Shown piece after piece: positions 1-8,285 of a DNA stretch of 14,013 nt; within the stretch, counting starts at the first letter, position 1; each line of letters begins with the position of its first letter. The DNA comes from Bacteroidota bacterium (GTDB taxonomy: Bacteria > Bacteroidota > Bacteroidia > Chitinophagales > Chitinophagaceae). The position numbers were made by a program, and so were the translations under genes. The stretch is taken from contig JAEWJV010000154.1 in NCBI GenBank assembly GCA_023386395.1, positions 1-14,013 on the forward strand, in the 5' to 3' direction. The notes beneath the pieces were generated by a model. The model did not search any database and was not told the origin of the DNA. It worked only from the letters and a program-made list of their open reading frames with translations.

Positions 1-2
1 TT

Positions 3-2996
3 TTTACCCTTATTTTATTTTGGATAGCTCCCGTAATAAGTTTTGCGCAGAGTTGTGATAACTGGCTTAAAGAAAACAAAGAAATTTTGGGTATGGAAAT
101 GCGAGACTTAGCTATTTCAAAAAATCAATTAACGATTGAGGCTTTAATAAATAGAGCAACTGCCAATCCTACTTTTTATGCCAGAGCAGATATAATTCCA
201 AAGTATAATGGTACTGGTGATGCCAACCCCTTAATAAGGCCAATCGTGACGCAAATGAAAACAGCAAATGGTTTTTTAGAAACAAAGCCGACTCACTCTT
301 ATCTGACCAACGTAGTTGCTAATTTTACTGGTCCCGATACTGTTTGTATTAATACTCCTGTTCAGTTTACTAATACATCTGTGGGGGCTTCTAATTATTA
401 CTGGAGTTTTTGCCAGGCAGATATAAATCAAAAACCTACAGGCCAAAATTTGGGTGATATGAACTCAGCCTTTTTTCTGCCAGATTATTCCGACATAGTT
501 TCTCAAAACGGGAACTATTATGTTTTTGTGATTAATAATCATCCCGGGGGTATAATCAGGTTAGATTTTGGCAACAGCATGCTTAATACCCCTACAGTTG
601 TGGAACTTGGCAATATTAATGGGATGATTAAAGATCAGGCTGAGGGTGTACAGATCATTAATATAGGAAATCATTGGTATGGTATTGTGGTAGGGGGTAA
701 TGAATTTGATGGAAACCCTCCATATATAATGAAACTTGATTTTGGTTCAGATATAAAAAATACAACACCGAGCGTTACAGATTGGGGTAATATGGGAAAC
801 CTGTCTTACCCGCACAAATTATACGTATTTAACAGTAATAATAAATGGTATGGATTTACTGCTAATTTCAATAATAGCACCATAACCCGGTTTGATTTTG
901 GCACTGATTTCAGTGGTGTGCCGGTTGCTACAAACCTTGGTAATTTTGGAGTATTGAATGGAGCAACAGGATTAAACGCTGTTGAATATAATAATAATTG
1001 GTATGTTTTTGTTACAAATGCGATAGGAAATAAAATAACAAGATTAAATTTTGGCGCTTCCTTGCTTAATACTCCTACTGCGATAGATATTGGTAATGTC
1101 GGTGGCATGATGCAGGGCTGTTTTGATATTTATATTCAAAAGTATTGTGATCAGATTATAGGTTTTGTTGTAAATGGGGATGATAACTATAACGATATAG
1201 TACATCTTGATTTCAATAACGACATTGAAAGCATACCATCTGCATACTCTTTAGGTAATATTGGAAACTTAAGTTTCCCTCATTCATTTTCTAAATTGTT
1301 TCGGGTTGAAAATGACTTATATACAATAATACCAAATGCTCATAACAATACTTTGACACGATTAAGATTTTCAGGCTGTTCTAACTCCAGCATTGCTGGT
1401 ACAACACAGGCAAATCCACCTAAAATTATTTATGATAAAGCTGGTGTGTATAACATTAACTTAAGTGTTGACGAGGGGTTGCCCACACAAACTTCATTTT
1501 GCAAACAAATAGTCGTTGTAAATTGCGATACTCTTTGTAGCCTTAAAGCTGGTTTTAAATACGCTCAAGAATCCTGCAGTCCGAACTCAATACACTTTCA
1601 AAGCAATACTTCAAATGCTGATAATATTTGGTGGGATTTCGGTAACGGGGTAACTGCTGGCAATATTACAGATACAATAATTAATTATACTTCTTTTGGA
1701 AATTACGCTGTTAAATTGTTTGCGAAAACAAATAAGGGTTGTCTCGATACAACTGAATATACAGTTAATGTGAGTATTTTAGAAGACGATGCTATTATTA
1801 ACAATGATACATCAATTTGCGCAAGTGATTCCGTTCAGCTAAATGCTGTTAATGGCCTGGATTACTGCTGGTTTCCCGCCGCAGGGCTATCAAATACTTC
1901 TATAAAAAATCCTGTGGCAAATCCATTTATTACAACAAAATATTACCTGCATGTTTTAACAGATAGCAGCAAACCGGTATTGATGGATTCTGTGATAATT
2001 ACTGTATTGCCATTGCCGGATATTAAAGTTAGTGACGATACTATTGTTTGTGGCAATGCATTGGTTCAATTAAATGCCAATGGTGCTTCCTCTTATACAT
2101 GGAATCCTTCGGCAGGTTTATCAAACACAACTATCGCTAACCCGATAGCTGAAGTATCGTCAACCACCACATATGTGGCTACCGGAATTGCAAATAATTC
2201 ATGTACAGCTCAGGACTCTGTTACAATAACTGTAAATCCCATACCTGCGTTTGCTGTTAACCCCCAAGACACATCTGTTTGCTTGGGAGATTCGATTATA
2301 TTAACTGCTTCAGGCGGCGATATCTATAAATGGCAGCCAGGTGAATATATTTCCGATCCATCATCAGCCGCACCAACAATTATTCCCGTTTCGGATATAA
2401 TATACAGCGTTATTGTTACTAACAGTGTTTGTAAAATGTCGGATACGCTAAATACTTCTATAATAGTAAATGAAGTTCCGAATGTTACTTTAGCAAAATC
2501 AAATGATGTTGATTGCTTAACGCCACAAGCTACGCTAACAGCCAGAGGAGGGGTTCAATATACCTGGAAACCAGCCACGTTCATCAGCAATATGTATATA
2601 AATAATCCTGTTGTAACGCCACCTTCAGATACCTGGTATTCTGTAAATGTAAAAGATCAAAATGGCTGTAAAAGCAGTGATTCAATATTGGTAAAATCAT
2701 CGTTTGCTGTGGGTTCTTTACCCTTTCAGGTACCGGGAGCATTCACACCTAATAACGATGGGCTAAATGATTGTTTCAGCCTTAAGAATTGGGGACCTGT
2801 AGATTATTTTGATATTTTAATTTATGACAGGTGGGGTTATCTTGTTTTTCATTCCAGCAATATAAATAGTTGTTGGGATGGAGCTGTAAAAGGTGTTCCG
2901 CAAGGCGCAGGCACATTTGTATACCAGGTAAAAGTATCTTCAAAATGTACAGAAGGAGTGGTGATGAAAAAAGGCACACTTGTTTTGATAAGATAA
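3..2996 (+). CDS. Secreted multi-domain T9SS cargo protein with beta-propeller, PKD/Ig-like repeats and type B sorting domain (5' partial)
   Basis: The reading frame is open to the left edge, so the true start is outside the window. The first visible residues are hydrophobic and end in SFAQ-S, like the end of a type I signal peptide. A TTG at 87 is therefore not the start. Next comes the first half of a PKD-like domain (about 310-410, ending NYYWSF). Six tandem repeats of about 52-58 residues follow (about 450-1395) with the signature L(D/N)FG...NTPT...LGN.G, probably one beta-propeller. The second half of the PKD follows (GVYNINL, about 1440-1520), then a complete PKD (about 1530-1770, WWDFGNG). 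Four Ig-like repeats start at cysteine codons 1818, 2049, 2280 and 2514. The C-terminus from about 2720 (PGAFTPNNDGLND ... YDRWG ... GTFVYQVKV) is the CHU_C domain that directs type IX secretion. An adhesin or extracellular structural role is inferred; no catalytic motif was seen. The stop directly abuts the convergent stop of the next gene. Confidence 0.9.
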   Translation, partial: FTLILFWIAPVISFAQSCDNWLKENKEILGMEMRDLAISKNQLTIEALINRATANPTFYARADIIPKYNGTGDANPLIRPIVTQMKTANGFLETKPTHSYLTNVVANFTGPDTVCINTPVQFTNTSVGASNYYWSFCQADINQKPTGQNLGDMNSAFFLPDYSDIVSQNGNYYVFVINNHPGGIIRLDFGNSMLNTPTVVELGNINGMIKDQAEGVQIINIGNHWYGIVVGGNEFDGNPPYIMKLDFGSDIKNTTPSVTDWGNMGNLSYPHKLYVFNSNNKWYGFTANFNNSTITRFDFGTDFSGVPVATNLGNFGVLNGATGLNAVEYNNNWYVFVTNAIGNKITRLNFGASLLNTPTAIDIGNVGGMMQGCFDIYIQKYCDQIIGFVVNGDDNYNDIVHLDFNNDIESIPSAYSLGNIGNLSFPHSFSKLFRVENDLYTIIPNAHNNTLTRLRFSGCSNSSIAGTTQANPPKIIYDKAGVYNINLSVDEGLPTQTSFCKQIVVVNCDTLCSLKAGFKYAQESCSPNSIHFQSNTSNADNIWWDFGNGVTAGNITDTIINYTSFGNYAVKLFAKTNKGCLDTTEYTVNVSILEDDAIINNDTSICASDSVQLNAVNGLDYCWFPAAGLSNTSIKNPVANPFITTKYYLHVLTDSSKPVLMDSVIITVLPLPDIKVSDDTIVCGNALVQLNANGASSYTWNPSAGLSNTTIANPIAEVSSTTTYVATGIANNSCTAQDSVTITVNPIPAFAVNPQDTSVCLGDSIILTASGGDIYKWQPGEYISDPSSAAPTIIPVSDIIYSVIVTNSVCKMSDTLNTSIIVNEVPNVTLAKSNDVDCLTPQATLTARGGVQYTWKPATFISNMYINNPVVTPPSDTWYSVNVKDQNGCKSSDSILVKSSFAVGSLPFQVPGAFTPNNDGLNDCFSLKNWGPVDYFDILIYDRWGYLVFHSSNINSCWDGAVKGVPQGAGTFVYQVKVSSKCTEGVVMKKGTLVLIR

Positions 2997-3848
2997 CTAA
3001 TCCTGTAACTTTCCCATGCTTTTATTTCTATAATCTTTAAATGCCTTAAACAGCATTTTGATTGTTTGCATTTTGTTTTTTTTATACAGGAGATTGTTTT
3101 TTATTCTGTTTAACAGATCTTTCTTATATTCTATTATTTCTTTTTTGAAATTTAGCTGATATTTTGATTGAACATACAAGATATTTCTCGTCATGTAATA
3201 TAATCTTATCGGAGAATGGAAAGACCGGTTAGATGGTTTTAGATTTTTTAAAGAGATTTTGGTTTGTATCTCACCCAGGTTGTGATGCATGAAAATGCCC
3301 GGGATTTGGATTATCCTAAAGCCATTTTCTATTGATCTGAAACAATATTCAGCATCAACGAAATCAATAAATAAATTTTCATCAAAAGGCCCTATTTTTT
3401 TAAAAGTGTCTAGGTTAATAACGCTGCCACTTGTTATTAAAAATTTGCATTCCTGGTAAACGCAGCCTGCATTTGTAATTTTTTTTTGTTCATGATTAAT
3501 ACCAAACATAGCAACCGTTGATTTTTCTTTAAAATCATCCATGCATTTAAAATAAGCGGTAATGAAAGCGGCATCAAAATAAGAGTCCTGGTCCATTGTC
3601 AGCAGGTAGTCGAAACCCTCTTCTGTGGCCAAGGTACAAGCCTGGTTTAATCGCTTGGATATGCCTTCATTAACGCCATTGTGTATGTATATTATCTTGG
3701 GTTGATTAGATAGTGATGGAAACCGGTTGATGTGCGGAATATTACTATTATCAAGAATATAAATTTTTTCAACTAGCTGGTAAGAGTTAATATTAGATTC
3801 AACTGATTGTTCAGGGTTATATAAAATAACACAGGCAGCAATTTTCAC
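2997..3848 (-). CDS. GT2 family glycosyltransferase, rhamnosyltransferase (RfbF)-like
   Basis: A 283-residue GT-A fold glycosyltransferase. The N-terminus has the family pattern CVILYNP, then YILDNS. MDQD at residues 85-88 is the expected nucleotide-sugar/metal binding DxD-type motif. The segment ITSGSVI (about 138-144), followed by GPFDENLFIDFVDAEYCFR (153-171), matches the acceptor/catalytic-base region of RfbF-like GT2 enzymes. These usually transfer rhamnose or another deoxysugar to a surface polysaccharide; the actual sugar cannot be read from sequence. No membrane segment is evident, so it is probably cytoplasmic or peripheral. The start is GTG at 3848: the preceding in-frame codons are GAT and then the TAA that ends the upstream methyltransferase gene. 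The ATG overlapping this site (3850-3848) is in another frame and meets TGA at once. Three bases separate it from the upstream gene, so the two are surely co-transcribed. Confidence 0.88.
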   Translation of the reverse strand: MKIAACVILYNPEQSVESNINSYQLVEKIYILDNSNIPHINRFPSLSNQPKIIYIHNGVNEGISKRLNQACTLATEEGFDYLLTMDQDSYFDAAFITAYFKCMDDFKEKSTVAMFGINHEQKKITNAGCVYQECKFLITSGSVINLDTFKKIGPFDENLFIDFVDAEYCFRSIENGFRIIQIPGIFMHHNLGEIQTKISLKNLKPSNRSFHSPIRLYYMTRNILYVQSKYQLNFKKEIIEYKKDLLNRIKNNLLYKKNKMQTIKMLFKAFKDYRNKSMGKLQD

Positions 3849-3851
3849 ATC

Positions 3852-4637
3852 TTACTGTTTAAAAAATATAAAAATATTTTCATGGTGAAAATAGGCATCA
3901 TAATTAAATTTATTTAATGCTTCAAATACAGTTTTTGTACAACCAGGTTTATAACGATCATGCAACTCAATAATTAAAAGCTTTACTTTCTTCAACCATG
4001 ATAAATCGTCTGATGAAAACACTTCTTTTTCAGCTCCCTCTATATCAAGCTTAATAATGTCAACTTCATCCCAATGTTGCAATTCGAGTAAATGCGGAAT
4101 TGTTATGCCTGATATCTTATTGTCGTCACGCCCTTTGCTTTCAAACATAAATTCAGCGGCACCGCCTTCAGGATTTGCTATTGACAGCGGTTCATTTTTA
4201 TCCCAAATGCCAACCTGCATTGGGATGATATTCTCATAGGGTTTTATATTGTCTGCTAGCAATTCATAATTATTATTCTCGGGCTCGATTGCAAGAATTT
4301 CAGATTGAGGGAAACGAATGGCAAAATAAACTGCAGCACAACCAATATTCGAACCTCCATCTATAATTCTTTTTGCATCGGGAAAATCAACATCATATAA
4401 ATCATATTGTTTTTCATAAAAGACCTGATAAAAAATGGCTTTATCAGACTCATTATTACGCAAAATGAAAGGCTTTTTCAAAAAAGATGCTTTTGCTAAA
4501 TACTTCCCATTTTTCTGTATAAGTGTGGAAGAAAAGAGTTTAGCTCCATCTTTTATTCCATACAAACGAATGAAATTGATGAAGTCTATAGTTTTTAAAC
4601 CTATTTCTCTAACACCTATGTGTTCGTAAAATCCCAT
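3852..4637 (-). CDS. FkbM family SAM-dependent methyltransferase
   Basis: FkbM-type methyltransferases O-methylate sugars or other small acceptors using S-adenosylmethionine, and are common in surface-glycan loci. Motif I is IIDGGSNIG (residues 91-99 from the chosen start), followed by the acidic loop IEPE (117-120). DIIKLDIEGAE (193-203) is the highly characteristic FkbM post-motif. The last third has LLIIELHDR and FFKQ at the end. I start at ATG 4637, giving 261 residues and beginning MGFYEHIG. An in-frame ATG at 4679 would add 14 residues. However, a TATATTTG match to the Bacteroidota -7 element (4664-4657, minus strand) lies between the two ATGs, so a transcript from it could only use the inner start. 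It is first in the left-pointing pair with the GT2 gene at 2997-3848. The methylated acceptor is unknown. Confidence 0.88.
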   Translation of the reverse strand: MGFYEHIGVREIGLKTIDFINFIRLYGIKDGAKLFSSTLIQKNGKYLAKASFLKKPFILRNNESDKAIFYQVFYEKQYDLYDVDFPDAKRIIDGGSNIGCAAVYFAIRFPQSEILAIEPENNNYELLADNIKPYENIIPMQVGIWDKNEPLSIANPEGGAAEFMFESKGRDDNKISGITIPHLLELQHWDEVDIIKLDIEGAEKEVFSSDDLSWLKKVKLLIIELHDRYKPGCTKTVFEALNKFNYDAYFHHENIFIFFKQ

Positions 4638-4717
4638 TTGTATAGTTAATATGCAACAAATATAGGTGCGCCTAAACAAAAATTTATTGAGTAATGTTTA
4701 TTTTGCGTTAATACGTT
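4638..4717. promoter_or_regulatory. Divergent intergenic region of the glycan locus, probable back-to-back promoters
   Basis: This 80-base A+T-rich gap separates the left-pointing FkbM/GT2 pair from the right-pointing methyltransferase/GT2/GT2 set. On the minus strand TATATTTG (4664-4657) matches the -7 consensus TAnnTTTG exactly, about 20 bases before the ATG at 4637. On the plus strand TTATTTTG (4698-4705) matches at all fixed positions but one, 12 bases before the ATG at 4718. Neither has a convincing TTTG 19-21 bases upstream, so these are single-element matches. Both arms must start somewhere here unless they read from elsewhere, which is the main support. Confidence 0.4.
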
Positions 4718-5476
4718 ATGACTATCAAGGAAAAAATCATCACAAGTATTTCATACTTGTTGCATAGTGAAAAAAGAGGGCTAATAAATTTTGCAGGCAA
4801 ACTAAAATCAAAAATTGGACTGGAAATTGGTGGCCCAAGCCATTTTTTTTCCATCCGTTCTTATTTTCCGGTTTATTTATTTGCGAAAAGAATTGACGGG
4901 GTGAATTTTAGCAACAGTACTATATGGGAAGGTAATATTGCAGAAGGGAACAATTTCTCTTACTACGATACCAAAATTGGTTACCAATACATACGCGAAG
5001 CAACAGATTTGGCAGGAATTAAAAGCAACAGCTATGATTTCTTGCTTTCATGCCATAGCCTTGAACATACTGCGAATCCTATTAAAGCTTTAAAAGAATG
5101 GAACAGGGTATTAAAACCGAATGGGGATTTGATATTGATACTGCCTGATAAAAATTTTACGTTTGATGAATTGCGTCCTATTACCGCGATAGAACATCTA
5201 AAAAAAGATTATGAAAATCAAATCGGAGAAGATGATGCTACTCATTTTGATGAGGTGATAAACTTGCATAAAATGAATAAAGATAATGGAGTGAAAACAA
5301 AACAAGAGTTAATTGACAGGACTTTGAATAATTATATTAATCGGTGTGTTCATCATCACGTTTTTGATTTTACGCTTATAAAGCAAATGCTTGAATTCGC
5401 AGGGTTTTCTGTTAAAGTACAGCAATGGATTACGCCATTTCATTTATTAACTATTGCAAAAAAAAACGTTGATTAA
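4718..5476 (+). CDS. Class I SAM-dependent methyltransferase (Methyltransf_11-like)
   Basis: A 252-residue protein with a Rossmann-type methyltransferase core. GLEIGGPS (34-41) is in the position of motif I, although the usual GxGxG is reduced to GGPS. SCHSLEH (111-117) is the post-motif II segment typical of the Methyltransf_11/UbiE-like group. RVLKPNGDLILILPD (130-144) is the standard motif III strand and turn. The C-terminal part (HHHVFDFTLIKQMLEFAGF) is typical of this group, where that helix follows the core. It probably methylates a sugar or lipid intermediate of the surface glycan; this is inferred from its neighbours, not from substrate residues. It is first in the right-pointing set and is followed after 2 bases by a GT2 gene, so translation is likely coupled. 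Confidence 0.82.
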   Translation: MTIKEKIITSISYLLHSEKRGLINFAGKLKSKIGLEIGGPSHFFSIRSYFPVYLFAKRIDGVNFSNSTIWEGNIAEGNNFSYYDTKIGYQYIREATDLAGIKSNSYDFLLSCHSLEHTANPIKALKEWNRVLKPNGDLILILPDKNFTFDELRPITAIEHLKKDYENQIGEDDATHFDEVINLHKMNKDNGVKTKQELIDRTLNNYINRCVHHHVFDFTLIKQMLEFAGFSVKVQQWITPFHLLTIAKKNVD

Positions 5477-5478
5477 AC

Positions 5479-6399
5479 ATGCCTTTAATATCTATTTGTA
5501 TACCTGCATACAAAAATCCTGAATTTTTAATGAGGCTGCTTAATAGCATTCATATGCAACGGTATAAAGACTATGAAGTTGTGATCACTGATGATACGCC
5601 TGATAATTCACTCAAACCTGTAGTTGATCAATTCAAAGAGGTTTTGCCACTTAATTATATCAAAAATAAAGTGCCTTTAGGCACGCCTGAGAATTGGAAT
5701 TTTGCTATTTCAGAAGCAAAAGGCGAATGGATAAAATTAATGCATAATGATGATTGGTTTGTAAGCGAAGAAAGCCTTTATTCGTTTGCTCAGGCAGCTA
5801 TAAATAATCCAAATGCTGAGCTTATATTTTCAGGTTATTTCGAAGTGCAAGACAACAATGTAATCCAGAAAAGATATGTTATAAGTAATGCGGATGAGGT
5901 CTTGCTAAGAAGATCCCCTATAAATCTTTTTAAGGAAAATTTTATTGGTTCGCCAAGCACAACCCTTATAAAAAACGATCATAAAGAATGGTACGACCAA
6001 AAAATTAAATGGGTTGTTGATTTTGAATATTATATACGCAGACTTAAAGAAAGTATTTTTGTTGCAATAAAAAAACCGCTGATTAATATAGGAATCCATA
6101 GTAATCAGGTTACCAAATCATCTTTTAGAAAGCTTGAAGTTGAAATACCCGAAAATCTCTATTTATTAGAGAAACTGGGGGAAGACTCTTTAAGGAATAT
6201 ATTTGTTTACGATTATTACTGGCGCCTGTTTCGCAATCTGAAAATTCGAAGTTTAAAACAGATTAAAGAGTATTATGATGTTAATCTACCTTCTAAAATC
6301 TGCAAAATGCTTATGTTCCAGTTTAAAATTCCTCTTTCTGTTTTATATATTGGTGCATTTTCCAAAACATTTATGTTTTTTTCAAAATGCTTTTCATAA
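5479..6399 (+). CDS. GT2 family glycosyltransferase
   Basis: A 306-residue GT-A glycosyltransferase. It begins MPLISICIPAYKNP, the canonical first strand of GT2 enzymes, followed by VVITDDTPD (35-42). The nucleotide-sugar/metal site is HNDDW (89-93). IGSPSTTLI (156-164) and WVVDFEYYIR (178-187) fit the acceptor and catalytic-base region. There is no clear multi-span membrane domain; the basic C-terminus with a hydrophobic stretch near the end may sit at the membrane. It starts at ATG two bases after the stop of the methyltransferase gene, so both are one transcription unit. Donor and acceptor sugars cannot be predicted. It is clearly diverged from the other two GT2 proteins here, so the three probably make different linkages. 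Confidence 0.87.
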   Translation: MPLISICIPAYKNPEFLMRLLNSIHMQRYKDYEVVITDDTPDNSLKPVVDQFKEVLPLNYIKNKVPLGTPENWNFAISEAKGEWIKLMHNDDWFVSEESLYSFAQAAINNPNAELIFSGYFEVQDNNVIQKRYVISNADEVLLRRSPINLFKENFIGSPSTTLIKNDHKEWYDQKIKWVVDFEYYIRRLKESIFVAIKKPLINIGIHSNQVTKSSFRKLEVEIPENLYLLEKLGEDSLRNIFVYDYYWRLFRNLKIRSLKQIKEYYDVNLPSKICKMLMFQFKIPLSVLYIGAFSKTFMFFSKCFS

Positions 6400-6430
6400 G
6401 TTTTTTCAACATCAATTTGAATAACCTTAA

Positions 6431-7438
6431 GTGTTGCAACTCTCCATTATCATAGTTAATTATAATGCTGGAAAATTTATTGCTGATTGTATAAATAGTG
6501 CATTGGCATTTCCGTCAGCCAACAATTTTGAATGGATTATTGTTGATAACAGTAATAATGAGAATGATAAAAATAATTTATTAAAGACTTTCCCTTTTAT
6601 CAAATGGATTGATATGGGCTATAATGCCGGATTTGCGAGGGCTAATAATGCGGGCATAAAGCAATCGCAAGGCGAGATAGTTTTATTGCTCAACCCGGAC
6701 ACAATTATTGTAGATGACTGCATAGATAAATGTCTTCAGAAATTTTATGTTGACGCGGCAATAGCATCTTCAGTTCAGTTAATTAATACTGACGGTTCTC
6801 CGCAAATCACTGGTAACTATTTTATGAAAGGAGGATTAAACCATTTATTGCCTTTGCCATACCTGGGAAAATTTTTGCGAAATATTGCCTTTGCCTTTAA
6901 AGCTAAAAAAACCAATGTACTTACTGCACCCTCACGTCAAAAAGTAGATTGGATTAATGGAGCTTTTTTAATGGTAAAGAAAACTGCAATAGAAAAGGCG
7001 GGATTGATGGATGAAGATTTTTTTCTGTATGCGGAGGAATCTGAATGGTGCTCCCGGTTAATGCGGGTAGGCGATCTGGTTGTGTATGGAGAATTAAAGA
7101 TTATTCATTTGCAGGGAGAAGTTATTAATATTGCTGCCAACACGTCTGATAAAGGTTATTTTTATTTATATGATAAAAAAGGATTGCAGCTTATTGTATC
7201 AAATTATCTGAGAATCCGAAAACAGTATGGGGTAGGATGGTATCTTTTTAATTTACTATTACTCCTTATTGAGATCCCTGTTTTTTTTATTTGCCTTTTT
7301 TTGCATAATATTTTTTCCTTTCGCTATCCATTTAATAATTGGAGGTTTCCTTTGAAATACGCAGCAAATGTTTTTAGGTTAGTCAAGTTATCTCCGTTGA
7401 TTCTTTTTAAAAAGAAATATTTTTATAAAATTTTATAG
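6431..7438 (+). CDS. GT2 family glycosyltransferase, WbbL/rhamnosyltransferase-like
   Basis: A 335-residue GT2 enzyme. The N-terminus LSIIIVNYNAG and the motif IVDNSNN (37-43) are standard. GYNAGFARANN (63-73) is the signature seen in WbbL-like rhamnosyltransferases. LLNPDT (86-91) is the donor-binding loop. DWINGAFLMV (173-182) and DEDFFLYAEESEWCSR (194-209) form the acceptor and catalytic region. A hydrophobic stretch at about 271-291 is a likely single membrane anchor, followed by a basic tail. The start is GTG at 6431, because TAA lies immediately before it in frame and no ATG is nearby; TTG at 6434 is the only close alternative. It is the third gene of the right-pointing set, 31 bases after the previous GT2 gene, and a hairpin terminator follows its stop. 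Confidence 0.88.
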   Translation: MLQLSIIIVNYNAGKFIADCINSALAFPSANNFEWIIVDNSNNENDKNNLLKTFPFIKWIDMGYNAGFARANNAGIKQSQGEIVLLLNPDTIIVDDCIDKCLQKFYVDAAIASSVQLINTDGSPQITGNYFMKGGLNHLLPLPYLGKFLRNIAFAFKAKKTNVLTAPSRQKVDWINGAFLMVKKTAIEKAGLMDEDFFLYAEESEWCSRLMRVGDLVVYGELKIIHLQGEVINIAANTSDKGYFYLYDKKGLQLIVSNYLRIRKQYGVGWYLFNLLLLLIEIPVFFICLFLHNIFSFRYPFNNWRFPLKYAANVFRLVKLSPLILFKKKYFYKIL

Positions 7439-7469
7439 TACTCAAAAGAATAATTTGAGTATTGCTTTT
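7439..7469 (+). terminator. Intrinsic terminator of the glycan operon
   Basis: TACTCAAA (7439-7446) and TTTGAGTA (7454-7461) form a perfect 8-bp stem with a 7-base loop, starting at the base after the stop codon. A T-rich tract (7462-7469, interrupted by GC) follows. The stem is A+T rich, as is usual in low-GC Bacteroidota, so it is weaker than a classical hairpin. Its placement directly between two same-strand genes of unrelated function supports the call. Confidence 0.6.
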
Positions 7470-7502
7470 ATTAATTTATATTTATACATAAAACTAAACT
7501 AA

Positions 7503-8285
7503 ATGAAAACTCAAACCGTTAAACCACTAATACTTTCCCTGATAAGCTTTATTTTATTCTATAGCTGCAAAAAAGAAAATACAGGATATGAAAACACTAA
7601 GAATGAAAGCACTTTCTCTGCAGATGAAATATCTGCCGATGTTGCGCCGGGTATTTCAAATTTGGGCTCTGAATATACAATGCTTGTTTTGCAGCCTAAT
7701 GAAACCGAAGGCCAGGATACATGGATAGATTGGTATGCGGCAGACCCATCTTACGCAAACGGAAATGCAGGTTCGATTGATCAATTTAAATGTTTTGCCT
7801 GGACGATAGAAGGTACCCCGGTTTATAGCCGCACCCTTATTCGTTTTAATGGGTTAGAATCTATTTCAGGCATGAAAAAAATAGTATATGCAAAAATGTT
7901 TTTATATGGATTGTCATCAAGCCCGGTGCACTTGCCCTTAGGCAATTCTTATTACCCGGGTTCACCTTATGAATATTACGGGCCTAATAACGTCTATGTT
8001 CAAAGAATAACTTCACCTTGGGATGAAAATTCAGTTACATGGAATACGCAGCCATCTTTTACTTCTATAAATAAAAGCGAAATACCACCATCAAAATCGC
8101 AATGGAATTATAACACATCAGTTGAGGTAACTAAAATGGTCAGATATTTTGTAAATAACCCATCAAGAAACTATGGATTTATGTTATCATTAGCTAATGA
8201 AACCCCATACCATTCAATGGGGTTCTATTCTTCAGAATATACTATAGCTAAAAGAAGGCCAAAGCTAGTTGTGGTTTATAAATAA
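7503..8285 (+). CDS. DNRLRE domain-containing lipoprotein
   Basis: A 260-residue secreted lipoprotein. A hydrophobic signal sequence ends at Cys22 (FYSC-KK), a plausible Bacteroidota lipobox, so it should be acylated and membrane-anchored. After a Ser/Asp/Glu-rich linker (about 25-55), the rest matches the DNRLRE domain. Its marks are TLIRFNG (111-117), a beta-strand YAKMFLY, the signature WDENSVTWNTQPSF (173-186), a late VTKMVRYFVNNPSRNYGFMLSL-type segment (209-230), and the terminal RPKLVVVY. DNRLRE domains form beta-sandwiches in extracellular and envelope proteins of Bacteroidota and others and often accompany carbohydrate-active or adhesive modules. No catalytic residues are recognised. 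A hairpin separates it from the glycan operon and 72 bases from the sensor kinase gene. It may belong to the envelope function of either neighbour. Confidence 0.82.
   Translation: MKTQTVKPLILSLISFILFYSCKKENTGYENTKNESTFSADEISADVAPGISNLGSEYTMLVLQPNETEGQDTWIDWYAADPSYANGNAGSIDQFKCFAWTIEGTPVYSRTLIRFNGLESISGMKKIVYAKMFLYGLSSSPVHLPLGNSYYPGSPYEYYGPNNVYVQRITSPWDENSVTWNTQPSFTSINKSEIPPSKSQWNYNTSVEVTKMVRYFVNNPSRNYGFMLSLANETPYHSMGFYSSEYTIAKRRPKLVVVYK

Noticed and set aside
87..89. TTG as the start codon of the large secreted protein
   Set aside because: The frame stays open upstream to the window edge and encodes the end of a signal peptide (SFAQ-S), so the real start lies to the left.
806..1108. Minus-strand open frame of 100 codons inside the secreted protein gene
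   Set aside because: It is antisense to well-defined propeller repeats and shows no protein-like motif.
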